A stretch of DNA of 64,000 nt from Lucinisca nassula (taxonomy: Eukaryota; Mollusca; Bivalvia; Lucinida; Lucinidae): assembly GCA_963580285.1 (NCBI GenBank), contig OY757011.1:168354241-168418240 (forward strand), given 5' to 3'. This document shows, piece by piece, positions 1 to 13,236 of the stretch. The stretch's first letter is position 1, and every line of letters begins with the position of its first letter. A model generated the notes under the pieces. That model was given only the letters and a program-made list of their open reading frames with translations, did no database searches and was not told the origin of the DNA. A program made the position numbers and the translations under genes.

Positions 1-872
1 CATATAAGATTCAGAAAGATCCGATCAAAACTCAAAGGGCTACAGTGATGACAAGATCAAAAATCGGCATTTTCAGCAATCAAAGGGACGTTACTCTGTG
101 ATAAATGGACCAACTTGGCTGGTTTTCTAACTCATCCGAGATTTTATCCCCAGCCACTTTACATATAAGTTTCAGAAAGATTCGATCAAAACTGAAAGGG
201 CTACAGTGATGACAAGGTAAAAAATCAGCATTTTCAGCAATCAAAGGGACGTTACTCTACGATGAAAGGGCCGACTTAGTCGGTTTTCGAACTCATCTGA
301 GATTTTATCCACAGCCACCTTACATATAAGTTTCAGTTAAGTGATGACAAGTTCAAAAACAAGAGTTTTCAAACTCCTCCAAGCTTTCTGCCTGACTTCC
401 TTGTTTGTAAGTTTCATGAAGATCCGTTCAAAACTAAAGGGACAGCAATGATAACAATGTCGAAAATGGGCATTTTCAGCAATCAAAGGGACGTAACTCT
501 ATGATAAATGGGCCGACTTGGCCGGTTTTCGAACTCATCCGAGTTTTTATCCCCAGTCACCTTACATATAAGTTTCAGAAAGATCCGATCAAAACTGAAG
601 GCGCTACGGTGATGACAAGCATTTTCCCATAGTAAGTCTATGGGACCTTGTGGTTGCCATAGGAACCAAAGTTTAAGAGCGATTTAAAAAAAAAGTTTAT
701 GTCATCAATGCCCCACCAGAGGCATGCTACAGGTGAGAAATGATTGAGATCAGCCTGCAGGATACAGAGATATAGCTGCTCAAAAGTGTGGACGGACGAC
801 GGACGGACGGACGACGGAGGACCCACTATACTATAAGCTCCCCTGGAGCCTTCGGCCCAGGTGAGCTAAAAA
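1..872 (+). mobile_element. HINE-like element, family F1, 5' part outside the window
   Basis: About four copies of a 161-base unit (catataag starts at 2, 162, 323, 565; the third interval is disturbed), then a GACGG microsatellite at 790-818 and a 3' end with cccaggtgagctaaaaa. The gagctaaaaa terminus matches other F1 copies, although the stem here is changed. Confidence 0.75.
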
Positions 873-1837
873 TCTAGCATGTGGGAGCAGTTTCCTAGTG
901 ACCAGTCTGGTCACATGATACATATTACTTATTCCTCTGAGTCTTTGCTCAAACATGCTACTGAAACAGAGCCAGTGCATGACAATATCTACACCGATGA
1001 CTGTGATCAGTGAAAGCTCAGACCAGCCTGTGCATCTGCAGTCTGATCAGCAACTTAGCTGATTCCATGAGCCTTCTACAGCTTCCAGGCTACAGTCAAA
1101 TTCCGCTATTAAGCCTGCCAAAAATTGAGGCTCAGCTTATTTAGGAAGTTTCTGTTATTCTTTCTTTGTTTTTTTTCTGTGTACAGTGTCCTCTGGTCAG
1201 AATCCATCTTTGGGACTGTTCAAAAGTGGTCTTAAAGACCACTTTTGAACAGTCCCAAAGGTGGTCTTTAAAAGGAATTTTATTGTATTCACAGAGAGAC
1301 AAGTGAAATCTCTGGCCATAGAGAGTTGATATGCGGGCTGATCTGAGGCATGTCTTACTGTAGGTTTTGTCATATCAGTGCTGGAACATAAACTGCTAAA
1401 AGCAAAATAATGAGGTAGACAGTAGATGAAGCTATGATTAAAGTCAAAATATCAAAATACCATATGAAAATGTATGTTGTTTACTCATTAGAATCCCCTC
1501 ATTGAGGTGATTCTAATGAGTACACACAACATACCTATGTTTTACAAAACATCAAAAAGGTATATATTCAAATTATTTCCATTATGCATCCTCGTCTGGC
1601 ATTATATAATGAGTATTTCTCAGTGGCTCTAACTCCCCCTGTCCCTAACAAAATTTCATAGTCCCAAAGGTGTTTGAGCCACTGAAGTTTGACTGTAAAT
1701 ATGTATTAAATAAAATACAAACAAATGAGGCCCTTATTCTGTTCCTATATTAAGCATAAAATGTTACTTGTCAGGCTCATGTTGTTGGCATTTTAAAATT
1801 AATGAGCAGGTCAAATTTCATGTTGAAATAAGCATGA
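873..1837. repeat. Two foldbacks in otherwise unassigned DNA
   Basis: A near-perfect hairpin with 26-base arms and almost no loop lies at 1208-1260. A degenerate member of the gttctaacgag foldback family lies at about 1466-1545. The rest shows no gene. Confidence 0.65.
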
Positions 1838-2171
1838 ACAAGAGCACCGCAAGCGGGTGCCAACGCTCGTCTGCAGTTTCTTTTAGAAAACAAAAGTTCT
1901 AAGTCAAATCAAATTGCAAGATGGAGTTATAAAACTTGTAGGGAATGTAGCTCTTGTGATGGTGTGTATGAAGTTTCATGAAGGTAGGCCAAATACTTTT
2001 GGAAATATGGTCAAGGTTAAGTTTTTTGGCTAATTTTTCGAAAAATAGGTCAAAGTTCAAAGGTCAAGGTCACAGGTCAAAAAGCGTGGTATGACTGAAA
2101 AGGTCTTGTCCCAAGGAACATTCATGTGAAGTTGGAAGGCTCTGTTGTGAATAGTATTGAAATAAGAGACA

Positions 2172-3721
2172 ACTAGAAATGTGTCCAGACGACACAGATG
2201 CCCCCGCCAAGGGCCCCGCCTCACCCCGAAAATCCATGTTGCAACAAAATTTTCTAAGTGTGTGACCTTGTTATCAGGAACATTTGTGAGAAGTTATATT
2301 GAAATTGGTGAAAAAATGGAAGCGCTAGAGCAATGACAAAGTTTTTCTAAAAATAGCCACAGTGACCTTGACCTTGAAAGTCGAACTTGCTTGAGGTATT
2401 GTCATAAGGAACATTTGTGTGAAGTTATATTGAAATCGGTGAAGAAATGCAGGGCTAGAGCAATGACAAAGTTTTTCTAAAAATAGCCACAGTGACCTTG
2501 ACCTTGAAAGTCGAAATGGCTCGAGATATTGTCATAAGGAACATTTGTGTGAAGTTATATGAAATCGGTGAAGAAATGTAAGCGCTAGAGCGATGACAAA
2601 GTTTTTCTAAAAATAGCTACAGTGACCTTGACCTTGAAAGTGGAACTCGCTAGAGATATTGTCATAAGGAACATTTGTGTGAAGTTATATTGAAATCAGT
2701 GAAGAAATATAGACGCTAGAGCAATGTTGTGCGAGGGGATAATTAAAAATTTTTAAGTCTGTGACCTTGACCTTGACCTCATGGGCATGGGTGGGGGTAT
2801 CGCTGAATAAAATGGACAGGCATCTAACATCATACCAAATATCAACTCAATCCATCGCATGATTTGGAAAATATCAACTCTTAAAATATCTAATTAAAAA
2901 TTTCTAAGTCTGTGACCTTGACCTTGAAGCCATAGGCATGAGTGGGGGTATTGCCAAATAAACATTTGGACCTGTATCTATCATCATAGCATACATAAGC
3001 CAAATCCATAATATAGTTTGGAAAATTTGAGCTCTTTAAAATCTTTCACATTAAAATTGTCTGAGTCTGTGACCTTGACCTTGAGGTCATAGGCATGGGT
3101 GGAGGTATTGCTGAATAAAACATTGTACCTATATCTATCATCATATGAACCAAAGCTATCATAAAAGTTCAGGTTCTACCAGGTACAAATACCTTAACTG
3201 GAGTCTTTAACATGGAAAATTTCTAAGTCCATGACCTTGACCTTGAGGCCATGGGCATGGGTGGGGGTATCGCTGAATAAAACTTTGGACCTATATCTAT
3301 AATCATACCAAATATGAACCAATACCATCAAATGGTTTGGAAAATATGAGTTCTAAAATGTTCAAGTCTACCTGTTACAAAAACCTTAACCTGAGTCTTT
3401 AACATTGAAAATTTCTAAATCTGTGACCATGACCTTGAGGTCACAGGCATGGGTGGGGGTGTTGCTTAGTAAAACTTTGGACCTATATCTATCATCATAC
3501 CAAATATGAACCAGTTCCATCACATGGTTAGGAAGATATGAGTTCTAAAAGTTCAGGCTCTACCTGTTACAAAAACTTTAACCTGAGGTTACAGGATCAC
3601 GTACGTACGTACGTACGTACGTACGTACACACACACGTACAGACGGACGTACACGCGTACGCACGTACGGAAAACCGAAAAACTATATGCCCCCGGCATC
3701 ATATGATACGGGGCATAAAAA
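2172..3721 (+). mobile_element. HINE-like element, family F3 (nested)
   Basis: The 5' end actagaaatgtgtcc leads to gatgcccccgcc. The core has about four units of roughly 130 bases (2230-2745) and then about four longer units (2755-3590) around gtgaccttgaccttgagg. An ACGT microsatellite follows at 3599-3660, then a 3' stem ending ggggcataaaaa. Confidence 0.78.
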
Positions 3722-4017
3722 CAATTTAAAAAAAACGGAGAGAAAAGGGGAGATAATTCAATCAAATTGCAAGATGGAGTTATAAAACTTGTAGGGAATG
3801 TAGCTCTTGTGATGGTGAGTATGGGTATGAAGTTTCATGAAGGTAGGCCAAATACTTTTGGAAATATGGTCAAGGTTAAGGTTTTCAGTTAAATTTTCGA
3901 AAAATAGGTCAAAGTTCAAAGGTCAAGGTCACAGATCAAAAAGTGTGGTATCACTGAAAAGGTCTTGTCCCAAGGAACATTCATGTGAAGTTTGAAGGCT
4001 CTGTTGTGAATAGTATT

Positions 4018-6853
4018 ACAAGAGGGCCATGATGGCCCTGGGTCGCTCACCTGATCCATAAGGCAACAAGTGAGCCCCGAGGAGAGCCATTATTGACCCC
4101 ATGGCTAAAATTTGCATAATCTTGGTAGTGGCTTCATACCAAATATCAAAGAACGGAGCCTTCTAGTTTCAGACAAGAAGATTTTTAAAGGTTTTCCTTA
4201 TAGAAGTCTATAATAAACCTGCGGGTCCCAGGTGCAGCCATTTTTGGCCCCACGACAAAACTTCATACCAAATATCAAAGACCTTGGCCTTCTGACAAGA
4301 AGATTTTCAAAGGTTTTCCCAATATAAGTCCATGTAAAACAAGTGGGCTTGGGGGTGGGCCCACTTTTGGCCCTAGGGCACCAATCTGAACAATTTTGTT
4401 AGAGGTCCACTACATAAACTTCATACCAAATATTAAAGATCTTGGCCTTCTGGTTTCAGACAATAAGATTTTCAAAGGTTTCCCTACGTAAGTCTATGTA
4501 AAACCAGTGGGGCACCAGGGTGGGCCCATTTTTGGACTCAGGGCTATAATTGGAACAATCTTTGTAGAGGTCTACTAGACAAAGCTTCATACCAAATATC
4601 AAAGACGTGAGCCTTCTGGATTCCGACAAGATTCTTAAAGGTTTTCCCTATATAAGTCTGTGTAAAACCAGTGGGCCCCGGGGCCGAGCCATTTTTGGCC
4701 CCAGGGCTAAAATTTGATTAATTTTGGTCAAGGTCCACCAGACAAAGCTTCATACCAAATATCAAAGAACTGAGCCTTCTGGTTTCAGACAAGAAGATTT
4801 ATATAGATTTTCCCTTTACAAGTAAATGTAAAACCAGTGGGCCCCGGGGAAGGGGGCATTTTGGCCCCAGGGCTATAATTTGAAAAATCTTGATAGAGGT
4901 CCACTAGACAAAGCTTCATACCAAAATCAAAGACCTGAACCTTCAGGTTTGAGACAAGAAGATTTTTAAAGATTCTTCCTGTATAAGTCAATGTAAAATC
5001 AAAGGGCCCCGGTTGAGGTCTTCATGCCAAATATCAAAGACCTGGGCCTTGCCTTTTCAGAGAAGAAGAGTTTTAAAGATATTCCCTACATAAGCCTATG
5101 TTAAACAAAAAGGGCCCCAAGGCAGAGGCATTTTTGGCCCTAGGGCTCTAATTTAAACAATCTTGATAGAGGTTCACTAGATGAAGCTTCATACCAAATA
5201 TCAAAGACCTGGGCCATGTGGTTTCAGAGAAGAAGATTTTTAAAGATTTTCCCTATATAAGTCTATGTAAAACCAAAGGGTCCCGGGGCGAGGGCATTTT
5301 TGGCCCCAGGGCTATAATTTGAACAATCTTGGTAGAGGTCCATTAGATGAAGCTTCATACCAAATATAAAAGACCCTGGCCTTGTGGTTTCAGAGAAGAA
5401 GATTTTTAAAGACTTGCCCTGTACAAGCCTATGTACAACTGGTGGGCCCCGGGGCGGGGGCATTTTTAGCCCCTGGGGTATAATTTTTTCAACAATCTTA
5501 GTAGAGGTCCACTAGATGAAGCTTCATACCAAATATCAAAACCTGGGCCTTACGGTTTCAGAGAAGTGGATTTTTAAAGATTTTCCCTATATAAGCCAAT
5601 GTAAAACTGGTGGGCCCCGGGGTGGGGCCATTTTTGGCCCCAGGGCTATAATTTGAACAATCTTGGTAGATGGCCACTTGATGAAGCTTCATACCAAATA
5701 TCGAAGACCTGGGCTTTGTGGTTTCAGAGAAGAAGATTTTTAAAGATTTTCCCTACATAAGCCTATGTAAAATTGGTGGGCCCCGGGGTGGGGGCATTTT
5801 TGGCCCAAGGGCTATAATTTGAACAATCTTGGTAGAGGTCCACTAGATGAAGCTTCATACCAAATATCAAAGACCTGGGCCATGCGGTTTCAGAGAAGAA
5901 GATTTTTAAAGATTTTCCCTTTATAAGTCTATGTAAAACAAAAGGGTCCCGGGGCAGGCACATTTTTGGCCCCAGGGCTATAATTTGAACAATCTTGGTA
6001 GAGGTTCACTAGATGAAGTTTCATACCAAATATCAAAGACCTGGGCCTTATGGTTTCAGAGAAGAGGATTTTTAAAGATTTTCCCTATATAAGCCAATGT
6101 AAAACTGGTGGCCCCCGGGGCGGGGCCATTTTTGGCCCCAGGGCTATAATTTGAACAATCTTGGTAGAGGTCCACTTGATGAAGCTTCATACCAAATATC
6201 GAAGACCTGGGCTTTGTGGTTTCAGAGAAGAAGATTTTTAAAGATTTTCCCTACATAAGCCTATGTAAAACTGGTGGGCCCCGGGGCGGGGCCATCTTTT
6301 GCCCCAGGGCTATAATTTGAACAATCTTGGTAGAGGTCCACTAGATGAAGCTTCATACCAAATATCAAAGACCTGGGCCTTGCGGTTTCAGAGAAGAAGA
6401 TTTTTAAAGATTTTCCCTATCTAAGCCTATGTAAAACTGGTGGGCCCTGGGGCGGGGCCATTTTTGGCCAATGGGCTATAATTTGAACAATCTTGGTAGA
6501 GGTCCACTAGATGAAGCTTCATACCAAATATGGAAGACCTGGGCCTTGTGGTTTCAGAGAAGAAGATTTTTAAAGTTTTCATTTAAAAAATCTATTTTTA
6601 GCTACTGTGACCTACATGTGCAACAGACTGGAACCATTTGAACAACTTTGAAAGGGGACCACCTAAGGATCATTCCTGTGAAGTTTGGTCAAAATCCGAT
6701 TAGTGGTTTAGGAGGAGATGTTGTTTGAAGAAAAAGTTTACGCACGCACGCACTCGCGCACACACACACGCACGCACACACGCACGACGGACGACGGACA
6801 AAAAGTGATCCCAAAAGCTCACCTCGTCACTACGTGACAGGTGAGCTAAAAAT
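4018..6853 (+). mobile_element. HINE-like element, family F1, about 15 core units
   Basis: The 5' end acaagagggccatgatggcc has a GGGCC hairpin and then GCTCACCTG. The core has units of about 167 bases, each with gaagcttcataccaaatat and ggccccagggctataattt. An ACGC microsatellite lies at 6740-6790. The 3' end is a GCTCACC..GGTGAGC stem enclosing a GTCAC/GTGAC stem, then taaaaa. It is inserted in the F2 element. Confidence 0.82.
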
Positions 6854-7126
6854 GAGAGCAAAAAATGTGTTTCAGAAAAAAATTGGAAAAGGGGAGATAA
6901 TTCAGCCAAAATCAACAATGTTGTTATGGTCCTTGGTCAAAATGTAGCTCTTGTGATGATGAGTGTGTGTATGAAGTTTCATGAGGCTAGGTCTAATACT
7001 TTTTAAGTTATAGCCAAGGTTAAGTTTTTTTGGAACGACGCAGGACGACGCAGGACGACAACGCAGACGCCGGAGTGATGACAATAGCTCGAAAGTTTTT
7101 TTTCAAAAAACAGACGAGCTAAAAAA

Positions 7127-9795
7127 TGTCATAACCTCAGGGACTGAATTACAGTTATCTATAGTCATTGTAACTGATCGTTTTGTGATCCAGCATTTGA
7201 GGGTTAACCATATCAGCTTGCATATTTGTGTTGCATGATTTCAATATTTAATGTGTATTCAAACAGAATGGAAAACAGGATAGATCTTGATCAACTGGCT
7301 TGATATGGATCTAAATTTTTTTCAAAAGAAAAAATATCCAGGCTCCATTACGCAAACATGCCTAAACAAATACATTGCCACCTTTATCGCCGAAAAAATG
7401 AAAATTTTAAGATGAAAAATTGTGATATTTTTCTTATTTCTGCTAAAAATATACATTGTGGGCACTCGTTAGAACCACCTCATAAAGGCGGTTCTAACGA
7501 GTTCCCACAATCTATATTTTAGAGCAGAAATAAGAAAAATAAGGTATACCCCTGAAAACCCCAGTTTTACTGTATAAATGTGGGGTTCAAAGGGGTCAAA
7601 ATTATATAGGCGTGTTTTCATGATGTCAGCATGGTGAGAAAACCATAAATGAATCCATGTCCATTGCAGGCTTTAAAAGAGAGACAAATAAGATACTGTA
7701 TTAACCAATAGTGCTCAGACACCATGTAAAATCAGCAAAAGTAACAAATTTAATGTTCCATATCTTTTTGGACACCACTTAAATTCACTGTCCCTAATCT
7801 AAGGAAAAAAAAAACAACAACATTCGGACACAAGTCTGACTTCTATCGAACTGATTTTCCATTTCACACATTACCTGTATATTTCTTTATTTTCAAGATT
7901 TACAGTCTTCAGCTCTGACAACCTGGATTAATGGAACTATTTCAGTCCATTTTCAAAGCTGGTAAAACTTGGCTTGTCCATGTGAGATCACCAGTCATTT
8001 GAGTATGATCACGATGTATCACCGGTCATTCATTCTGACAGAAAAAAATCCACAAAGCATGGCTGTTTAAAACTTGTTTTGGTGTGCATTTCTGATTGAA
8101 TTTCATAAATATATGGAAAAAGTGTGGTTTTCAGAAAGATAATTGTGTAAGTATTTGGACAATGAAAAAAACATTTTAAGGTGTCAGAAAACATGAGGTA
8201 AATACGATGGCAAGTATGAATACATATACATAATTATGAGTGAATCCATTCAAGCACACAATTACACTACTACATAAGCAGTGAATGTAAATACCAATGC
8301 ATGTTCAAGGAAGGAAACATAACAATGAACTGTTTAACCCTTCTATACAGGAAACCCAAAATGAAACCCTGGCAAACAGTGCCGACCAAGATCAGATGCT
8401 GCAGAAAATGTCATATCAGATGCTGCAGTATGTGTCATCTGATCAGGACCTTCACTGTTTGCAAAATGTTCAGCCCGATCCTAAATGGATTCCTACAAAG
8501 TACTCAACCTGACAACCAAAATTTTGAAATGGACCCCCCAAAAAATAATACAAGGTGTGAGATTCCATGCAGTACAATCTGGGTTGACGAATAAAAAAGA
8601 TAAAATTGTATATTAGCAGCGGACTTGGTCGAAGCTTATACCCATCAACTCTGAAGTTTAACCCCTACCGAAACACCAATTTTTTGACTCGGCCATACTA
8701 ATAGCACCTGTAGACAACAATTTTGAAGTCATTACAAATGGGCTGAACTTCTCTGATAGGGAAGAAAACATTGTAGGAAAAGGAGAAAATGCTGGTTACC
8801 AGCATTTTCTCCTTTTCCTACAATGTTTCTCCTGGTTACCAGCACTTTCTCCATTTCATACAATGTTTTCCAAGGTCTTCCTTCTCAGGGTTGTTGAAAG
8901 AAGTAGGAATTGCATGGTAAAGGTTTGAATGGAATGTATAAAAACATCTTTAATGGGGAAGCAGCCGTAACATCTTTAAGGGGAAACAACTCTTTTTGTC
9001 TTCCTGGTCAAAACAAGTCTTCTGGTGAAGGAAAGAACTGATTCCTAAGGAGTCAATTCTTTCCATTAAGAATACCATAATGATCCAATGTATTGGGACA
9101 TGGCCTGAGCAAACAGTGCGGGCCAAGATCAGACTGCTCCTGATCTACATTATATGCTATTCCTTCTATACTTTTGGACTCCATGCTGGATCATGAAACA
9201 AATTTGTAAAAATTTAAGGACAGTTACAGCAAGACTGCAAGCTGTCTGAATTTTTAGGATTCTAATGGTAGAGCCTTTTTCAAGAGGCACTCGATTTACA
9301 TGAAAGTGTACAAGATGTCCCAAAATTTGTCTCTCTTGCAAAAAATTGGTAGAAAATTGATTAAAATAACACTCCAATGTCACATAGTGCATTCTTTCAT
9401 ATCTGCAAAACGGTTATTTTTCTGACAAAAATTTACGATATTTTTCATCACGTGAACAAGTCCGTGAAATGAAGACCCCCCTAAACCCCATTTTATATAG
9501 AGAAAACTGGGGTTTATGGGGTCTTCATTATTTTTCTTATTTCTGCTCCAATACATAGGTTGTGGGTACTCGTTAGAACCGCCTCAATGAGGCGGTTCTA
9601 ACGAGCACACACAACCTATGTTATGAGCATATACAAGGAAAATATTACATATTTTCATCAGAAAAGTAGCCATTTGGAGATGTGAAAAATGCCCTATGTC
9701 GTACAGGTGTGTTATCGTAATGCTTATTTTTACCACAAACATAGGTGGTGGATGCTCATTAGTACCCACAACCTATGTCTTGAAGTAGAAATAAG
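7127..9795. repeat. MITE-rich stretch
   Basis: Contents: a gttctaacgag foldback element with TIR-like flanks at about 7390-7650; an H3-type hairpin MITE at about 8334-8590; a hairpin with 28-base arms and a GGTTACC centre at about 8766-8826; a decayed H1-type MITE at about 9062-9270; and another gttctaacgag element from about 9420, resuming beyond 11716. No gene seen. Confidence 0.7.
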
Positions 9796-11716
9796 ACTAG
9801 AAATGTGTCCAGACGACACAGATGCCCCCGCCAAGGGCCCCGCCTCACCCCGAAAATCCATGTTGCAACAAAAATTTTCTAAGTGTGTGACCTTTCATCA
9901 GAAACATTTGTGAGAAGTTATATTGAAATTGGTGAAAAAATGTAAGCAATGACAAAGTTTTTCTAAAAATATCCACAGTGACCTTGACCTTGAAAGTCAA
10001 ACTCGCTCGAGGTATTGTCATAAGGAACATTTGTGTGAAGTTATATTGAAATCAGTGAAGAAATGTAGTCCCTAGAGCCATGACACAGTTTTTCTGAAAA
10101 TAGCCACAGTGACCTTGACCTTGAAAGTCGAAATCACTCGAGATATTGTCATGAGGATTATTTGTGTGAAGTTATATTGAAATCAGTGAAGAAATGTAAG
10201 CGCTTGCAATGACAAAGTTTTTCTAAAAATAGCCACAGTGAGCTTGACCTTGAAAGTGGAACTTGCTAGAGATATTGTCATAAGGAACATTTGTGTGAAG
10301 TAATATTGAAATTGGTGAAAAAATGTAAGCGCTAGAGCAATGACAAAATTTTTCTAATAATAGCCACAGTGACCTTGACCTTGAAAGTCTAACTCGTTCG
10401 AGGTATTGTCATAAGGAACATTTGTGTGAAGTTATTTTGAAACCAGTGAAGAAATGCAGGCACTAGAGCGATGACAAAGTTTTTCTAAAAATAGCCACAG
10501 TGACCTTGACCTTGAAAGTCCAAATGGCTCGAGATATTGTCATAAGGAACATTTGTGTGAAGTTATATTGAAATCGGTGAAGAAATGTAAGCGCTAGCGC
10601 GATGACAAAGTTTTTCTAAAAATAGCCACAGTGACCTTGACCTTGAAAGTGGAACTCGCTAGAGATATTGTCATAAGGAACATTTGTGTGAAGTTATATT
10701 GAAATCGGTGAAGAAATGTAAGCGCTAGAGCGATGATAAAGTTTTTCTAAAAATAGCCACAGTGACCTTGACCTTGTGGCTATGACCTTGAAAGTCGAAC
10801 TTGCTCGAGATATTTTTATAAGGAACATTTGTGTGAAGCTATATTGAAATTGGTGAAGAAATGTAGGCGCTAGAGCGATGACAAAGTTTTTTTAAAAATA
10901 GCCACAGTGACCTTGACCTTGAGGTCATGACCTTGGAAGTCAAACTCGCTCGAGATATTGCCATAAGGAATATTTGTGTGAAGTTATATTGAAATCAGTG
11001 AAGAAATATAGACGCTAGAGCTATGTTGTGTGAGGGGATAATTAAAAATTTTTAAGTCTGTGACCTTGACCTTGAGGTCATAGGCATGGGTGGGGGTATT
11101 GCTGAATAAACATTGTATCTATATCTATCATCATATGAACTTAAGCCATCATAAAAGTTCTACCAGGTACAAATACCTTAACTGGAGTCTTTAACATGGA
11201 AAATTTCTAAGTCCATGACCTTGACCTTGAGGCCATGGGCATGGGTGGGGGTATTGCTGAATAAAACTGGACCTATATCTATAATCATACCAAATATGAA
11301 CCAATTCCATCAAATGGTTTGGAAAATATGAATTCTAAAATGTTCAAGTCTACCTGTTACAAAAACCTTAACCTGAGTCTTTAACATTGAAAATTTCTAA
11401 GTCTGTGACCTTGACCTTGAGGTCAAAGGCATGGGATGGGGTACTGCTTACTAAAACTTTGGACCTATATCTATCATCATACCAAAGATGAACCAGTTCC
11501 ATCAAATGGTTAGGAAAATATGAGTTCTAAAAGTTCAGGCTCTACCTGTTACAAAAACTATAACCCGAGGTTACAGGATCACGTACGTACATCACGTACG
11601 TACGTACGTACGTACACACACACGTACAGATGGACGTACACATGTACGCACGTACACACGTATGGAAAACCGAAAAATTATATGCCCCCGGCATCATATG
11701 ATGCGGGGGCATAAAA
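9796..11716 (+). mobile_element. HINE-like element, family F3
   Basis: Same termini and microsatellite as the copy at 2172. It has about eight 130-base core units (tgaccttgaccttgaaagtc) and then three longer units. It interrupts the gttctaacgag foldback at gaagtagaaataag; the foldback flank resumes at about 11718 (ctgtaaatcccagttttc). Stem atgcccccggcat / atgcgggggcat at the 3' end. Confidence 0.8.
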
Positions 11717-12247
11717 AGTACATTGCTGTAAATCCCAGTTTTCTCTATAAATTTTAAAGTGGAGTTTATGGGGGTGCTCATTTCCCGGACTACTTAACAT
11801 GATGGAGAGATTTATCTATTCCACTTTCCATAGAATCAACAATTTATATCTAAATGATACTGAGAAACAAAGAACATACATTTAAATTACTGAAAGCCAA
11901 CAGTAAATTTTGGATTAAAGAAGTAAAATGATTTTTGACACCACCTCATAGATATAACTAGACAACTGAAACAATTAAACCTTTCAATCTACAAATAAAG
12001 TCAGCATCTACAACCTGGTGCATGAATTACCAGTCAAACCTGCAGACACAGTAATTTGGAAGAATGCTTTAAGATAATACTGATGTATGCTAAACTAAAG
12101 TGTCTGGTGTTCAAAATTAGCCAAGTCTTATAACACGATAATGCAATATGAGGCATGTGATGAGAAAACCTATTTCATGCCAATTGCAAACATCACGATA
12201 ACAAGTCTGTGCAACAACTACGCCTCTAAACCCCACTTTTATTTGGA
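11717..12247. other. Foldback-element flanks and unassigned DNA
   Basis: 11717-11800 is the displaced right side of the foldback element interrupted by the F3 copy at 9796. 12180-12247 is the left side of a second such element, itself split by the next F3 copy. Between them I see nothing recognisable. Confidence 0.5.
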
Positions 12248-13236
12248 ACTAGAAATGCGTCCATAGGACACAGATGCCCCCGCCAAAAAATATCTCTATG
12301 TTCGTATTCATCCATAGAAAGTTATTGACCGTGTTTAAGTTTTGGACCCTTTTTTCACATATGACCTCTAAGTATGACCTTGACCTTAGAGGTAAGGACC
12401 TTGATTTTGTGTGATTGTCTCATGATGGCCAACATTTCTGCCAAGTAATTTCAAAATCAATCCAGAGATAAGAAAGTTATTGACTGCGTTTAGGTTTCGG
12501 ATCATTTTCTTTTACCTTTGACCTCTAAGTATGACCTTGACCTTGGTGGTTCGGATCTGGGTTTGCACGTGACACATTGTCTCATGATGGTTAACATATC
12601 TACAAAGTAATTTCAAAATCCATCCAGAAATAAGTAAGTTATTGACTGCGTTTAAGTTTCGGACCCTTTTTTTGACCTTTGACCTCTAAGTATGACCTTG
12701 ACCTTGGAGGTACGGACCTGGGTTTTGCAGGTGACACATCGCCTAATGATGGTTAACATTTCTACAAAGTAATTTCAAAATCAATCCAGAAAGAGTTATT
12801 GACTGCGTTTAAGTTTCGGATCCTTTTTTTGACATTTGACCTCTAAGTATGACCTTGACCTTGGATGTACGGACCTGGGTTTTGCAAGTGACACATCGCC
12901 TCATGGTGGTAAACATTTCTACAAAGTAATTTCAAAATCAATCCAGAAATAAGAGAGTTATTGACTGCGTTTAAGTTTCGGACCCTTTTTTGGACATTTG
13001 ACCTCTAAGTATGACCTTGACCTTGGAGATACGGACCTGGGTTTTGCACATGACACGTCCTCTCATGATGGTTAACATTTATGCCGAGTAATTTTAAAAT
13101 TCATCAAGAAATAAAGAAGTTATTGACTGCGTTTAAGTTTCGGACGAACGGACGCACGGACGGACGGATGGACGGACAGACAGGGGCAACGCTATATGCC
13201 CTTTCCACCGTTCTTCGAATGGCGGGGGCATAAAAA
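12248..13236 (+). mobile_element. HINE-like element, family F3, different core
   Basis: The 5' end actagaaatgcgtcc leads to gatgcccccgcc. The 3' end is ggcgggggcat then aaaaa, a 12-base inverted match. The core has about five units of roughly 155 bases (aagttattgactgcgtttaa). A GACG microsatellite lies at 13140-13180. The termini match the two other F3 copies but the core does not. Confidence 0.78.

Larger units (their letters stand above)
1838..7126 (+). mobile_element. HINE-like element, family F2, split by two nested elements
   Basis: The 5' end acaagagcaccgcaag is followed by GCTCGTCTG; the 3' end is CAGACGAGC followed by taaaaaa, an exact inverted match. The body is interrupted at 2172-3721 (F3 element) and 4018-6853 (F1 element). 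The segment at 1905-2165 recurs at 3754-4017, so the body is itself a tandem unit or the product of a duplication. No coding capacity. Confidence 0.75.

Noticed and set aside
4785..6000. Series of minus-strand frames of about 66 codons with similar protein text
   Set aside because: They repeat because the 167-base core unit repeats; no start context, no conservation independent of the DNA repeat.
2230..11420. Regular direct repeats resembling a CRISPR-like array
   Set aside because: Units are 130-200 bases, contiguous and diverged, with no unique spacers; the setting is animal nuclear DNA. They are minisatellite cores of transposable elements.
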